In this document: in pieces, positions 1 to 5,703 of the stretch
How positions within the stretch are numbered: the stretch's first letter is position 1
Layout of the letters: every line of letters starts with the position of its first letter
Assembly (NCBI GenBank): GCA_009469665.1
Contig: SSTB01000283.1
Location: 1-8,374, forward strand
Reading direction: 5' to 3'
DNA from: Azonexaceae bacterium
GTDB lineage: Bacteria; Pseudomonadota; Gammaproteobacteria; Burkholderiales; Rhodocyclaceae
Length of the DNA stretch: 8,374 nucleotides
Notes under the pieces: generated by a model
Database searches by the model: none
Told to the model about the DNA's origin: nothing
The model's input: only the letters and a program-made list of their open reading frames with translations
Position numbers and translations under genes: made by a program

Positions 1-1
1 C

Positions 2-286
2 GACAACATGCGCGTTTTGAAGTGGATCGTCGACCGTTGCAAGGGCAAGGTCGCCGCCAAGGAAACCACCCTCGGCTGGATGCCCAAGTTCGAGGACATC
101 GACTGGACCGACCTGGACATCCAGAAGGCCGAGTTCGAAGCCCTCACCACCATCGACGCCGAAGCCTGGAAGGCCGAACTGGCCGGCCACAAGGAGTGGT
201 TCGACAAGATGGGCGAAAAGATGCCCCGCGAACTGGTCTTGAAACGCGAGCTGTTCGAGATGGGCATTTTCAAGGACGCCGCCTAA
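2..286 (+). CDS. pckG: Phosphoenolpyruvate carboxykinase (GTP), C-terminal end (5' partial)
   Basis: Only the last 94 codons are present; the reading frame is open to the left edge and ends at TAA 284-286. The fragment begins [12 protein letters not shown] and continues with [19 protein letters not shown], then a helical tail with the sequence [20 protein letters not shown]. This is the usual C-terminal end of GTP-dependent PEP carboxykinases, in which a conserved N-x-RVL-x-W segment is followed by a G-W/Y-x-P-K motif. The full enzyme (about 600 residues) converts oxaloacetate and GTP to PEP, CO2 and GDP in the cytosol, for gluconeogenesis or anaplerosis. The P-loop, metal ligands and GTP-binding residues lie upstream of the window and cannot be checked. 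The ATG at position 8 is internal, not the start. A terminator follows at 428-461. Identity is from recalled family sequence, and I am fairly sure of it. Confidence 0.9.
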   Translation, partial: DNMRVLKWIVDRCKGKVAAKETTLGWMPKFEDIDWTDLDIQKAEFEALTTIDAEAWKAELAGHKEWFDKMGEKMPRELVLKRELFEMGIFKDAA

Positions 287-316
287 CGAAACGGCCTGCA
301 AACCTACTGCGCGGCC

Positions 317-395
317 CGAATCCGGTCCTGCGATGCTCGCCGTACGGCAGTACGGCTGTGCTTCTCGAACCGGACTCGAACCGCTCGCTACGGTT
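317..395. repeat. Compact cluster of inverted and direct repeats between pckG and the aminotransferase gene
   Basis: Seen directly: a 7-bp inverted repeat GCCGTAC/GTACGGC (339-345 and 350-356, 4-nt loop) lies inside an outer pair, 317-326 against 369-378, which matches at 9 of 10 positions. A 9-bp direct repeat CTCGAACCG occurs at 364-372 and 375-383, 11 bases apart start to start. A third small inverted repeat AACCG/CGGTT is at 379-383 and 391-395. No convincing reading frame covers the block. It resembles a mobile intergenic palindrome of the REP or ERIC type, or a stem-loop that protects the 3' end of the pckG message. Which of these applies cannot be told from one copy. Confidence 0.5.
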
Positions 396-427
396 TTCAG
401 GCCATTTCGTGACTGGTTGAGAAATCG

Positions 428-461
428 TGGCTGCCGGCCTTGCCGGCAGCCATTGTTTTTT
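428..461 (+). terminator. Rho-independent terminator after pckG
   Basis: A perfect 10-bp GC-rich stem GGCTGCCGGC/GCCGGCAGCC (429-438 and 442-451) has a 3-nt loop CTT and is extended by a T-A pair at 428/452. It is followed by ATTG and a run of six T (456-461). This is a textbook intrinsic terminator for transcripts coming from pckG. It ends immediately before the GGAG ribosome-binding site (462-465) of the next gene, so there is no room for a promoter between the terminator and the next start codon at 472. Confidence 0.85.
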
Positions 462-471
462 GGAGATCGCC

Positions 472-1632
472 ATGTATCGCCCTGCTTCGCGGACTCGGGA
501 GATTGCGCCCTTCCACGTCATGGAATTGCTCACCCGGGCCAAGGCGCTGGAGGCGACGGGGCGGGACATCATCCACATGGAGGTAGGCGAGCCGGATTTC
601 CCAACGCCGAAACCTATCGTCGCCGCGGGGGCCCGGGCCATCGCCGACGGGCGGGTGTTCTATACGCCGGCTCTGGGAATTCCGGAACTGCGCGCAGCGA
701 TTGCCGCTTTTTATGGCGAGCGTTACGGCCTCGAGATTCCGGCCTCCCGCATCGTCGTCACCGCGGGCGCCTCGGGGGCGCTCACCCTGGCGCTGGCCTG
801 TCTGTGCGAACCCGGCCGCCGCTGGCTCCTCGCCGACCCGGGCTACCCCTGCAACCGCCACTTCGTGCGGGCCTTCGAGGGGGTTCCGACGGCGATCCCG
901 GTGGGTCCGGAGAGCAATTTCCAGCCCACCACGGCCCACCTCGAAGCCCACTGGAGCCCGGACACCGACGGTCTGCTGGTCGCCTCGCCGGCCAACCCGA
1001 CCGGGACCCTTCTGGGCGGAGCCGAACTCACGGCCCTGGCGGCAAGCGTGCGTCAACGCAAGGGGCACTTCATCGTCGACGAGATTTACCACGGCCTCAC
1101 CTACGGCGACCCCTGCCCCAGCGCTCTGGCTTGCGGCGATGACATCTGGGTGGTACAGAGCTTTTCCAAGTACTTCCAGATGACGGGCTGGCGCCTGGGC
1201 TGGCTGGTGGTCCCCGAGCCCTACCTGCGCGATGTCGAAAAACTCGCCCAGAACCTCTTCATCTCGCCGCCCACGCCGGCCCAGTACGCCGCCCTGGCGG
1301 CCTTTGAACCGGAAACCGAAACCATCCTCCAAGCCCGGCGACGGGAATTCCAGCGTCGGCGCGATTTCCTCGCTCCCGCCCTGGAATCCATCGGATTGCA
1401 CGTCGTCGCCCGCCCCCAGGGCGCCTTCTATCTCTATTGCGACAGTTCCGCCCTGGCCGAGGACAGTTTCGCCCTTGCGGCAAGGATGCTGGAAGAAGCG
1501 GGCGTCGCCGCCACGCCGGGCCTCGACTTCGGCACCCACGCACCCGGGCGCCATCTGCGCTTCGCTTACACCACCGAGGTCGATCGCCTGGGCGAAGCCG
1601 TCCAACGCCTGGAGCAGTTATTCCGGCGGTAA
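472..1632 (+). CDS. Class I/II pyridoxal phosphate-dependent aminotransferase
   Basis: The 386-residue product is of usual length for fold-type I aminotransferases of the aspartate aminotransferase family, acting in the cytosol. Visible landmarks are the N-terminal GEPDFPTP (39-46), NPTG (175-178), the PLP-nitrogen aspartate and tyrosine in DEIYHG (D203, Y206), the Schiff-base lysine K233 in SFSKYFQMTGWRLGW, the phosphate-binding R241 and the substrate-carboxylate arginine R363 in HLRFAY. All catalytic residues are present, so it should be active. The amino donor is not readable; aspartate, alanine or an aromatic amino acid are possible. The start at ATG 472 is chosen because GGAG at 462-465 is correctly spaced. 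An in-frame GTG at 427 would place the terminator hairpin inside the coding region and adds residues not expected in the family. The 3' end overlaps convergent ampD by 15 bases. Confidence 0.9.
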   Translation: MYRPASRTREIAPFHVMELLTRAKALEATGRDIIHMEVGEPDFPTPKPIVAAGARAIADGRVFYTPALGIPELRAAIAAFYGERYGLEIPASRIVVTAGASGALTLALACLCEPGRRWLLADPGYPCNRHFVRAFEGVPTAIPVGPESNFQPTTAHLEAHWSPDTDGLLVASPANPTGTLLGGAELTALAASVRQRKGHFIVDEIYHGLTYGDPCPSALACGDDIWVVQSFSKYFQMTGWRLGWLVVPEPYLRDVEKLAQNLFISPPTPAQYAALAAFEPETETILQARRREFQRRRDFLAPALESIGLHVVARPQGAFYLYCDSSALAEDSFALAARMLEEAGVAATPGLDFGTHAPGRHLRFAYTTEVDRLGEAVQRLEQLFRR

Positions 1633-2178
1633 TCCAAGGGTGGGATAGCGGGCCCGCACCCGCGCCCAATCGAAATGGGGGCCGGGATCGGTCTTGCGCC
1701 CCGGCGCCACGTGACTATGGCCGGCGATCGCATCGAGGGGATAGCGCAGCCGCAGGGCGTCGAGCACCTGCCAGAGGCTTTCGTACTGGGCGTCGGTGAA
1801 AGACTCTTCGTCGCAACCTTCAAGTTCGATGCCCACCGAGAAATCGTTGCAGTTCCCGTGGCCACGCCAGGACGAGGCCCCGGCGTGCCAGGCGCGCCGG
1901 TCGCAGGCCACGAACTGCAACAGACGCCCGCCCCGCGCGATGAAGAAGTGGGCCGAGACCCGCAGCGCAGCGATTTCCTGAAAATAGGGATGGGCTTCGG
2001 CGGGCAAGCGATTGAGGAAAAAACGCTCGACCCAGTCGCCACCGAATTGGCCCGGGGGCAGGCTGATAGCGTGGATCACCGCGAGGGAAACGACGCTCCC
2101 GGGAGGACGTGCCTCCTCGTTGGGCGAGGGAAGACGAGCGGCCCCCGCCAGCCAGCCCCGGGGTCGCCAGGGGCTCAT
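1618..2178 (-). CDS. ampD: 1,6-anhydro-N-acetylmuramyl-L-alanine amidase (AmpD)
   Basis: The 186-residue product is close to the 183 of E. coli AmpD and contains the Amidase_2 zinc fold. Family signatures are visible: VIHAISLPPGQFGG with zinc ligand H36, LRVSAHFFI, RAWHAG, NDFSVGIELEG with E118, and AGHSHVAPGRKTDPGPHFDW, giving zinc ligands H154 and D164 and K162. AmpD is cytoplasmic and cuts the peptide from anhydro-muropeptides during wall recycling; its loss raises inducer levels for AmpR/AmpC in species that have them. There is no signal peptide, which separates it from the periplasmic AmiD type. The start at 2178 is the most upstream usable one in frame. It lacks a clear AGGAG but has a G-rich run just before it. 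It lies 196 bases downstream of pilR on the same strand and may be read from the pil operon or its own promoter. The stop (1620-1618) lies inside the convergent aminotransferase gene. Confidence 0.95.
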   Translation of the reverse strand: MSPWRPRGWLAGAARLPSPNEEARPPGSVVSLAVIHAISLPPGQFGGDWVERFFLNRLPAEAHPYFQEIAALRVSAHFFIARGGRLLQFVACDRRAWHAGASSWRGHGNCNDFSVGIELEGCDEESFTDAQYESLWQVLDALRLRYPLDAIAGHSHVAPGRKTDPGPHFDWARVRARYPTLGLPPE

Positions 2179-2182
2179 GGCG

Positions 2183-2346
2183 CCCCCGGGGGACGGGTCC
2201 GGCGGCAGGCGACGCCTGCCCGCGGGGGCAAGGAAGACCCTCCCGGCCGGGAGGGCAGAAAGCGACGAGGGGCCTTCGCTCCGCCGCAGCGTCTCTTGCC
2301 CGCGCCCCCCGCCCGGCGCCGGAGGCCGCAGGACCCCCGGGGGGCG
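2183..2346. repeat. Palindrome-rich pilR-ampD intergenic segment
   Basis: The noncoding stretch between the pilR stop and the ampD start (2179-2374) holds an unusual number of exact inverted repeats. These are CCCCCGGGGG (2183-2192), GGCAGGCG-A-CGCCTGCC (2204-2220), a perfect 18-bp palindrome CCCTCCCGGCCGGGAGGG (2238-2255), CCGGCGCCGG (2313-2322), and 9-bp arms CGCCCCCCG (2303-2311) and CGGGGGGCG (2338-2346) that enclose it. On the minus strand the 18-bp palindrome is followed by TCTTCCTT, a poor U-tract, so termination after pilR is possible but weak. High G+C raises the chance of small palindromes, but the 17- and 18-bp ones exceed what I would expect. No gene is seen here. Confidence 0.55.
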
Positions 2347-2374
2347 AAGCTCTGGCCGCAGGCGAGGAGCGCGC

Positions 2375-3718
2375 TCATTCGATGCCCAGCCGTTCCAGGC
2401 GATAGCGCAGGGAGCGGAAGGTCACCCCCAGGAGGCGGGCCGCCGCGGTACGGTTCTGGCCGGTTTTCTGCAAGGCGTCGAGGATGGCCTGGCGTTCGAC
2501 CCGGTTGAGATAGTCGTCCAGGGTCTCGCTCCCGCGGCCCAGGGCTTCGCCGCTCACCTCCTCCGGGGCGAGTTGCAGATCCTCGGTCTCGATGCGCTCG
2601 CCGGAACACAGGGCCGTGGCCCTTTCGAGAATGTTCTCCAGCTCCCGCACATTGCCGGGGAAGGGATATTCCCGCAGGGCGCCCAGAGCGGCGGGCGTCA
2701 GGGGCGTTCCGCTACCGAGACGATTGAGGATGGCCTCGGAGAGGACCGGAATATCCTCTTTGCGCTCCCGCAGCGGGGGCATGCGCAGTTCGATGACATT
2801 GAGCCGGTAATAGAGATCCTGCCGAAAGGCCCCCTTGTCGACGCGCTCGCGCAGATTGCGATGGGTGGCACAGATGACGCGCACGTCCACGGGCTCTTCC
2901 ACCGCACTGCCCACCTTGCGCACGCGCTTTTCCTGGATGGCGCGCAGGAGCTTCACCTGCATAGGCAGAGGCAAATCCGCCACCTCGTCGAGAAAGAGCG
3001 TGCCGCCGTTGGCCGCCTGGAAGAAGCCATCGCGGTCGCTGTCGGCGCCGGTAAACGCCCCCTTGCGGTAGCCGAAAAATTCGCTTTCCATGAGGTTCTC
3101 GGGAATCGCGCCGCAATTGACCGGAACGAAGGGCGCCGTGCTGCGGGCGCTCTGGGTATGGATCAGTCGGGCCGCCAGTTCCTTGCCGCTGCCCGATTCG
3201 CCGGAGATATAGATGGGCGCCTGGCTGCGGGCCAGCTTGTCGATGGTGGCGCGGACCTGCTCCATGGCGGGCGAATCGCCGATCAGGGTATGGATGGGCG
3301 ATCCGCCCTCGTCCCGGCCCGGCAGACTCAGGGCGGACTTGACCAGGGCGCGTAGCTGGTCGAGCCCCACCGGCTTGGACAGGTAGTCGAAGGCCCCGGC
3401 CTTGAGCGCCGCCACCGCATTCTCCGCACTGCCGAAGGCGGTGATGACCGCCACCGGTGTCTCGCCGTGGTGCTCGGCGACGTGGCGCACCAGTGTGAGG
3501 CCGTCGCCATCCGGTAGGCGCATGTCGGTAAGGCAGAGCTGGTAATCCGTTTCGGCCAGCAAGCCCTTGGCCTCGGCCACACTGCCGGCGCAATCCGCGG
3601 CCAGCCCCATGCGGGAGAGGGTCAGATCGACGAGCTCCCGGATATCGGGTTCGTCGTCGACGACCAGAACCCGGATCAGTTCGCCGCGAACCCGGCGCTC
3701 GGAACGTCCTGCTGACAC
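2375..3718 (-). CDS. pilR: Sigma-54 activator response regulator PilR
   Basis: The 447-residue protein has the three NtrC-class domains. The receiver (about 16-130) has acidic D21/D22, phosphoacceptor D65 in LTDMRLPDGDGL and K115. The AAA+ domain (about 145-370) has Walker A GESGSGKE (173-180), the sigma-54 contact loop GAFTGA (220-225), Walker B LFLDEV (241-246) and NVREL (356-360). A C-terminal Fis-type helix-turn-helix is at about 420-446, with NRTAAARLLGVTFRSLRYRLERLG. The receiver and the TFRSLRYRL tail match PilR as I recall it, the partner of PilS that activates pilin transcription in Pseudomonas. All functional residues are present. The start is taken as GTG 3718, six bases after GGGAGGTG; the ORF extends much further upstream but only in the pilS shadow. 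The gene overlaps the end of pilS by 43 bases, suggesting translational coupling. The stop is at 2377-2375. Confidence 0.92.
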   Translation of the reverse strand: MSAGRSERRVRGELIRVLVVDDEPDIRELVDLTLSRMGLAADCAGSVAEAKGLLAETDYQLCLTDMRLPDGDGLTLVRHVAEHHGETPVAVITAFGSAENAVAALKAGAFDYLSKPVGLDQLRALVKSALSLPGRDEGGSPIHTLIGDSPAMEQVRATIDKLARSQAPIYISGESGSGKELAARLIHTQSARSTAPFVPVNCGAIPENLMESEFFGYRKGAFTGADSDRDGFFQAANGGTLFLDEVADLPLPMQVKLLRAIQEKRVRKVGSAVEEPVDVRVICATHRNLRERVDKGAFRQDLYYRLNVIELRMPPLRERKEDIPVLSEAILNRLGSGTPLTPAALGALREYPFPGNVRELENILERATALCSGERIETEDLQLAPEEVSGEALGRGSETLDDYLNRVERQAILDALQKTGQNRTAAARLLGVTFRSLRYRLERLGIE

Positions 3719-5286
3719 GTGTCGCACCTCCCGCTCACGATGAAATGACCATACCCGGCCTCGGGCCCCAGATCGAGACTCGCGCCGTTGGCCGCGCAAA
3801 GCTCCCGGGCGATGAAGAGCCCGAGCCCCGTGCCCGAGGCGCGAGTGGTGAAGAAGGGCTCGAACACCTGCCCCCGCAACTCGGCCGGGACGCCGGGCCC
3901 GTCGTCGATGACGTGCAATTCTACCTGCCCCGCGTCGTCGCCGGGGCGGGCGTTGATCTCGACACTGCCGGCCCGCCGCCGCGAATGGGCCACCGCATTG
4001 GCGACCAGATTCCACAACACCTGGTGCAGGTGCGAACGATCAAAACAGAGCAGCAGCCCGCCCTCGCTACCGACGGAAATCAGATCCGCCGGCTGGCCGT
4101 CGGCCTCGCAATACTCGGCGGCGAACTGGGCGAGAACCGTATCCAGGGGTAGCGCCTCGGCCTGAGCGCGGTCGCGACGGCCCAGATCGAGAATGTCCTG
4201 GACGATGCGGTCGAGGCGCCCCACGTTGTCGTTGAGAATGCGCAGCAGGCGCTCCTGCATCTCCCCCCGACGTTCCTCCCGCAGCAACTCCCCGGCATGG
4301 GAAATGGCGGCCAGCGGATTGCGGATTTCATGGGCAATACTCGCCGTCAGGCGCCCCAGGGCCGCAAGTTTCAGTTGCTCCGCCCGTTCATGGACCCGAC
4401 CGATGTCCTCCAGGAAAACCAGCGCTTCCCGGTCGCTGCTTTCAGTGGCCTCGAAGCGTACCCCCAGGGACTCCCCGCCCTCGGCGACGACGCTCGTTTC
4501 CGCCGCTCCGTCGCCCCTGCGCCAGGCTTCGAAGGCCTCGGCAAGCGCACGGGAATAGTAGGCCAGGGGCCGATGGGCGCCAAAATCCTCCCCCAGAAGA
4601 GCCGCCGCCACCGGGTTGCTGCGCAGTACCCGTCCGTCCCCCGCCACCACCAGCACGCCATCCAGCACCCGAGCGACGATCTGCTGGCTGATACGACTCT
4701 GGTTCTCCAGTTCGACTCCCCGGCGTCTGGCCAGCGCTTCCTCCGCCATGGCGCGCTGCCCCAGGAGCCGCGCCAGGATCGCCGTGGCGAAGAACCCGGC
4801 CGAAAGAAAGCCGGCCTGCACGAAGGATCCCGTGTCGAAGCCCGCCGTCAGGACGCCGTAGCCCTGCATCGACAGCAAGGCAAGAGTGGCGAGGGCGGCG
4901 TAGAAGAGGACCAGATGGCCGCGGCCAACCAGACTGGCCGCCGCGAGGGAAACCAGGAAAACGATGCCGAAACCGCTGGAAACGCCTCCGGCAGCATACA
5001 TGGCGCCATTGACGGCCAGCACATCGACCGCCACCTGGGCCGAGAGCTGAACGTTGAAACGCCGCTGCCAGACGAGGGCCGACAGCATACCTGCGCCGAC
5101 CACGAGGGCATAGAGCGCCGTCAGCCAAGCCAGGGTGCCTTGCGGGACGAGCCAGAAGACCCCAAGCCAGGAAGGCGAGATCCAAAGCCCTGCGGCCAGA
5201 AGGGCCACGACCACCAGGCGATAAAGATTGAAATACTGGAGCGAACGCCAGTTGGGCTCCCAGGGAGAAGAGCGCCAGAATCTCAT
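3676..5286 (-). CDS. pilS: Membrane sensor histidine kinase PilS
   Basis: The 536-residue product is close to Pseudomonas PilS in length and architecture. Six hydrophobic segments lie at about 19-36, 51-73, 81-100, 105-120, 124-140 and 155-176, followed by a linker and a PAS-like region (about 203-295). The kinase core has the H-box SIAHEIRNP with phospho-acceptor H319 and N323, the N-box NLVAN (426-430), DDGPG (461-465), EPFFTT (476-481) and GTGLGL (485-490). In Pseudomonas PilS senses pilin in the inner membrane and phosphorylates or dephosphorylates PilR; the same job is inferred here. The start at ATG 5286 follows GAGGGG. A longer frame reaches 5388 but only over the upstream small gene. 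The start overlaps that gene's stop as ATGA, and the 3' end overlaps pilR. A short tail with CDTC (531-534) lies beyond the kinase domain. Confidence 0.92.
   Translation of the reverse strand: MRFWRSSPWEPNWRSLQYFNLYRLVVVALLAAGLWISPSWLGVFWLVPQGTLAWLTALYALVVGAGMLSALVWQRRFNVQLSAQVAVDVLAVNGAMYAAGGVSSGFGIVFLVSLAAASLVGRGHLVLFYAALATLALLSMQGYGVLTAGFDTGSFVQAGFLSAGFFATAILARLLGQRAMAEEALARRRGVELENQSRISQQIVARVLDGVLVVAGDGRVLRSNPVAAALLGEDFGAHRPLAYYSRALAEAFEAWRRGDGAAETSVVAEGGESLGVRFEATESSDREALVFLEDIGRVHERAEQLKLAALGRLTASIAHEIRNPLAAISHAGELLREERRGEMQERLLRILNDNVGRLDRIVQDILDLGRRDRAQAEALPLDTVLAQFAAEYCEADGQPADLISVGSEGGLLLCFDRSHLHQVLWNLVANAVAHSRRRAGSVEINARPGDDAGQVELHVIDDGPGVPAELRGQVFEPFFTTRASGTGLGLFIARELCAANGASLDLGPEAGYGHFIVSGRCDTCQQDVPSAGFAAN
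3725..3732 (-). promoter_or_regulatory. Strong ribosome-binding site that sets the pilR GTG start
   Basis: On the minus strand GGGAGGTG (3732-3725) stands six bases ahead of GTG 3718-3716. This is the only good Shine-Dalgarno match near the receiver domain start. It lies inside the last codons of pilS. Another in-frame GTG (3727-3725) is part of the site itself and so is unlikely to be the start. Confidence 0.7.
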
Positions 5287-5519
5287 CGGCCCCTCGGCCC
5301 TGCGGCGCGATGGGCCGGGCAACAGTAGAATGCGGCTCCCTGGGCCAGTGCCTCCGCCTCGGGGAGGTGCACCCCGCAGTGCGCACAAGCCACCATGGTC
5401 TCCGCCGGACGTTCAGCCCTGCGTTCGACCTCTTGCGGCCCGCCCGCCGGGGGCCGGCTCCGCTTCCAGGCCAGCCAGACGAAGGCTGCGATGAGCCCGA
5501 GAAGAATCCACTTCAGCAT
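5283..5519 (-). CDS. Small PP0621-type membrane-anchored protein with a Cys-rich motif
   Basis: This 78-residue product begins MLKWILLGLIAAFVWLAWKR, a single N-terminal membrane segment (about 3-18) followed by basic residues. A polar, Pro/Glu/Arg-rich linker comes next, then a C-terminal VACAHCGVHLPEAEAL segment and AFYCCPAHR. C45, C48, C66 or C67, and H70 could form a zinc-ribbon-like site (C-x2-C, about 17 residues, C-x2/3-H). It matches my memory of the short uncharacterised PP0621 family often found just before pilS in betaproteobacteria; its function is unknown. The start at 5519 follows GGGAGA with normal spacing. Its TGA (5285-5283) overlaps the pilS ATG (5286-5284), so the two are almost certainly co-translated. 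A link to PilS signalling or pilus function is inferred from position only. Confidence 0.85.
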   Translation of the reverse strand: MLKWILLGLIAAFVWLAWKRSRPPAGGPQEVERRAERPAETMVACAHCGVHLPEAEALAQGAAFYCCPAHRAAGPRGR

Positions 5520-5564
5520 GCCGAGTCTCCCGCGGGGAACGCCAGCGGAGGAAAAATTCCCCAA

Positions 5565-5604
5565 AGGCGAAAGAATAGTTAAACCAGCAGCCCCGCAGGC
5601 GAAA
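5565..5604. repeat. Imperfect direct repeat in the divergent promoter region
   Basis: AGGCGAAA occurs at 5565-5572 and again at 5597-5604, 32 bases apart start to start, about three helical turns. Extending both to 13 bases gives AGGCGAAAGAATA and AGGCGAAATTATA, which match at 11 of 13 positions. The second copy runs into the TATAAT core. Position and spacing fit a pair of operator half-sites, but no regulator can be named from the sequence. Confidence 0.35.
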
Positions 5605-5611
5605 TTATAAT
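5604..5611. promoter_or_regulatory. Candidate -10 element of a divergent promoter region
   Basis: The self-complementary octamer ATTATAAT presents a perfect TATAAT on both strands (5606-5611 on +, 5609-5604 on -). It lies in an A/T-rich island within a G+C-rich region between the minus-strand pil operon (start 5519) and manC (start 5704). No convincing -35 box is present at 17 bases on either side; TTAAAC at 5579-5584 is 21 bases away. Use by RNA polymerase, and the direction, remain inferred. Confidence 0.4.
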
Positions 5612-5629
5612 CTCTCGCTCCCCGGCCCC

Positions 5630-5661
5630 TCGCCAGGTCCGCCCCCCGGGAATCCTGGCGA
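5630..5661 (+). other. Inverted repeat in the presumed manC leader
   Basis: An 8-bp stem TCGCCAGG/CCTGGCGA (5630-5637 and 5654-5661) encloses a 16-nt loop, 42 bases before the manC start. No T-run follows, so it is not an intrinsic terminator. It could be a leader hairpin affecting message stability or translation, or a protein-binding site. Confidence 0.4.
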
Positions 5662-5703
5662 TGCGCAAGTCCACCGGCCGCCCCTCTTGATGACCGAGTC
5701 GCG

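Noticed and set aside
427..471. GTG start at 427 for the aminotransferase
   Set aside because: It would put the terminator stem and T-run inside the coding region, and the added residues are not typical of the family. ATG 472 has GGAG at the right distance.
397..1605. A 402-codon minus-strand frame opposite the aminotransferase
   Set aside because: It is the antisense shadow of a gene with intact catalytic motifs, and its translation shows no recognisable domain.
2012..3355. A 447-codon + strand frame over ampD and pilR
   Set aside because: It crosses two real minus-strand genes and the palindromic gap, and is explained by G+C-rich codon bias.
3719..4015. N-terminal extension of pilR by 99 codons to an upstream ATG
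   Set aside because: The extension is Arg/Gly-rich antisense-like sequence wholly inside pilS. The receiver domain begins normally after GTG 3718, which has its own ribosome-binding site.
5287..5388. Longer pilS start at 5388
   Set aside because: The extra 34 residues overlap the coupled small gene and are Arg/Pro/Gly-rich. ATG 5286 gives the normal PilS N-terminus ahead of the first membrane helix.
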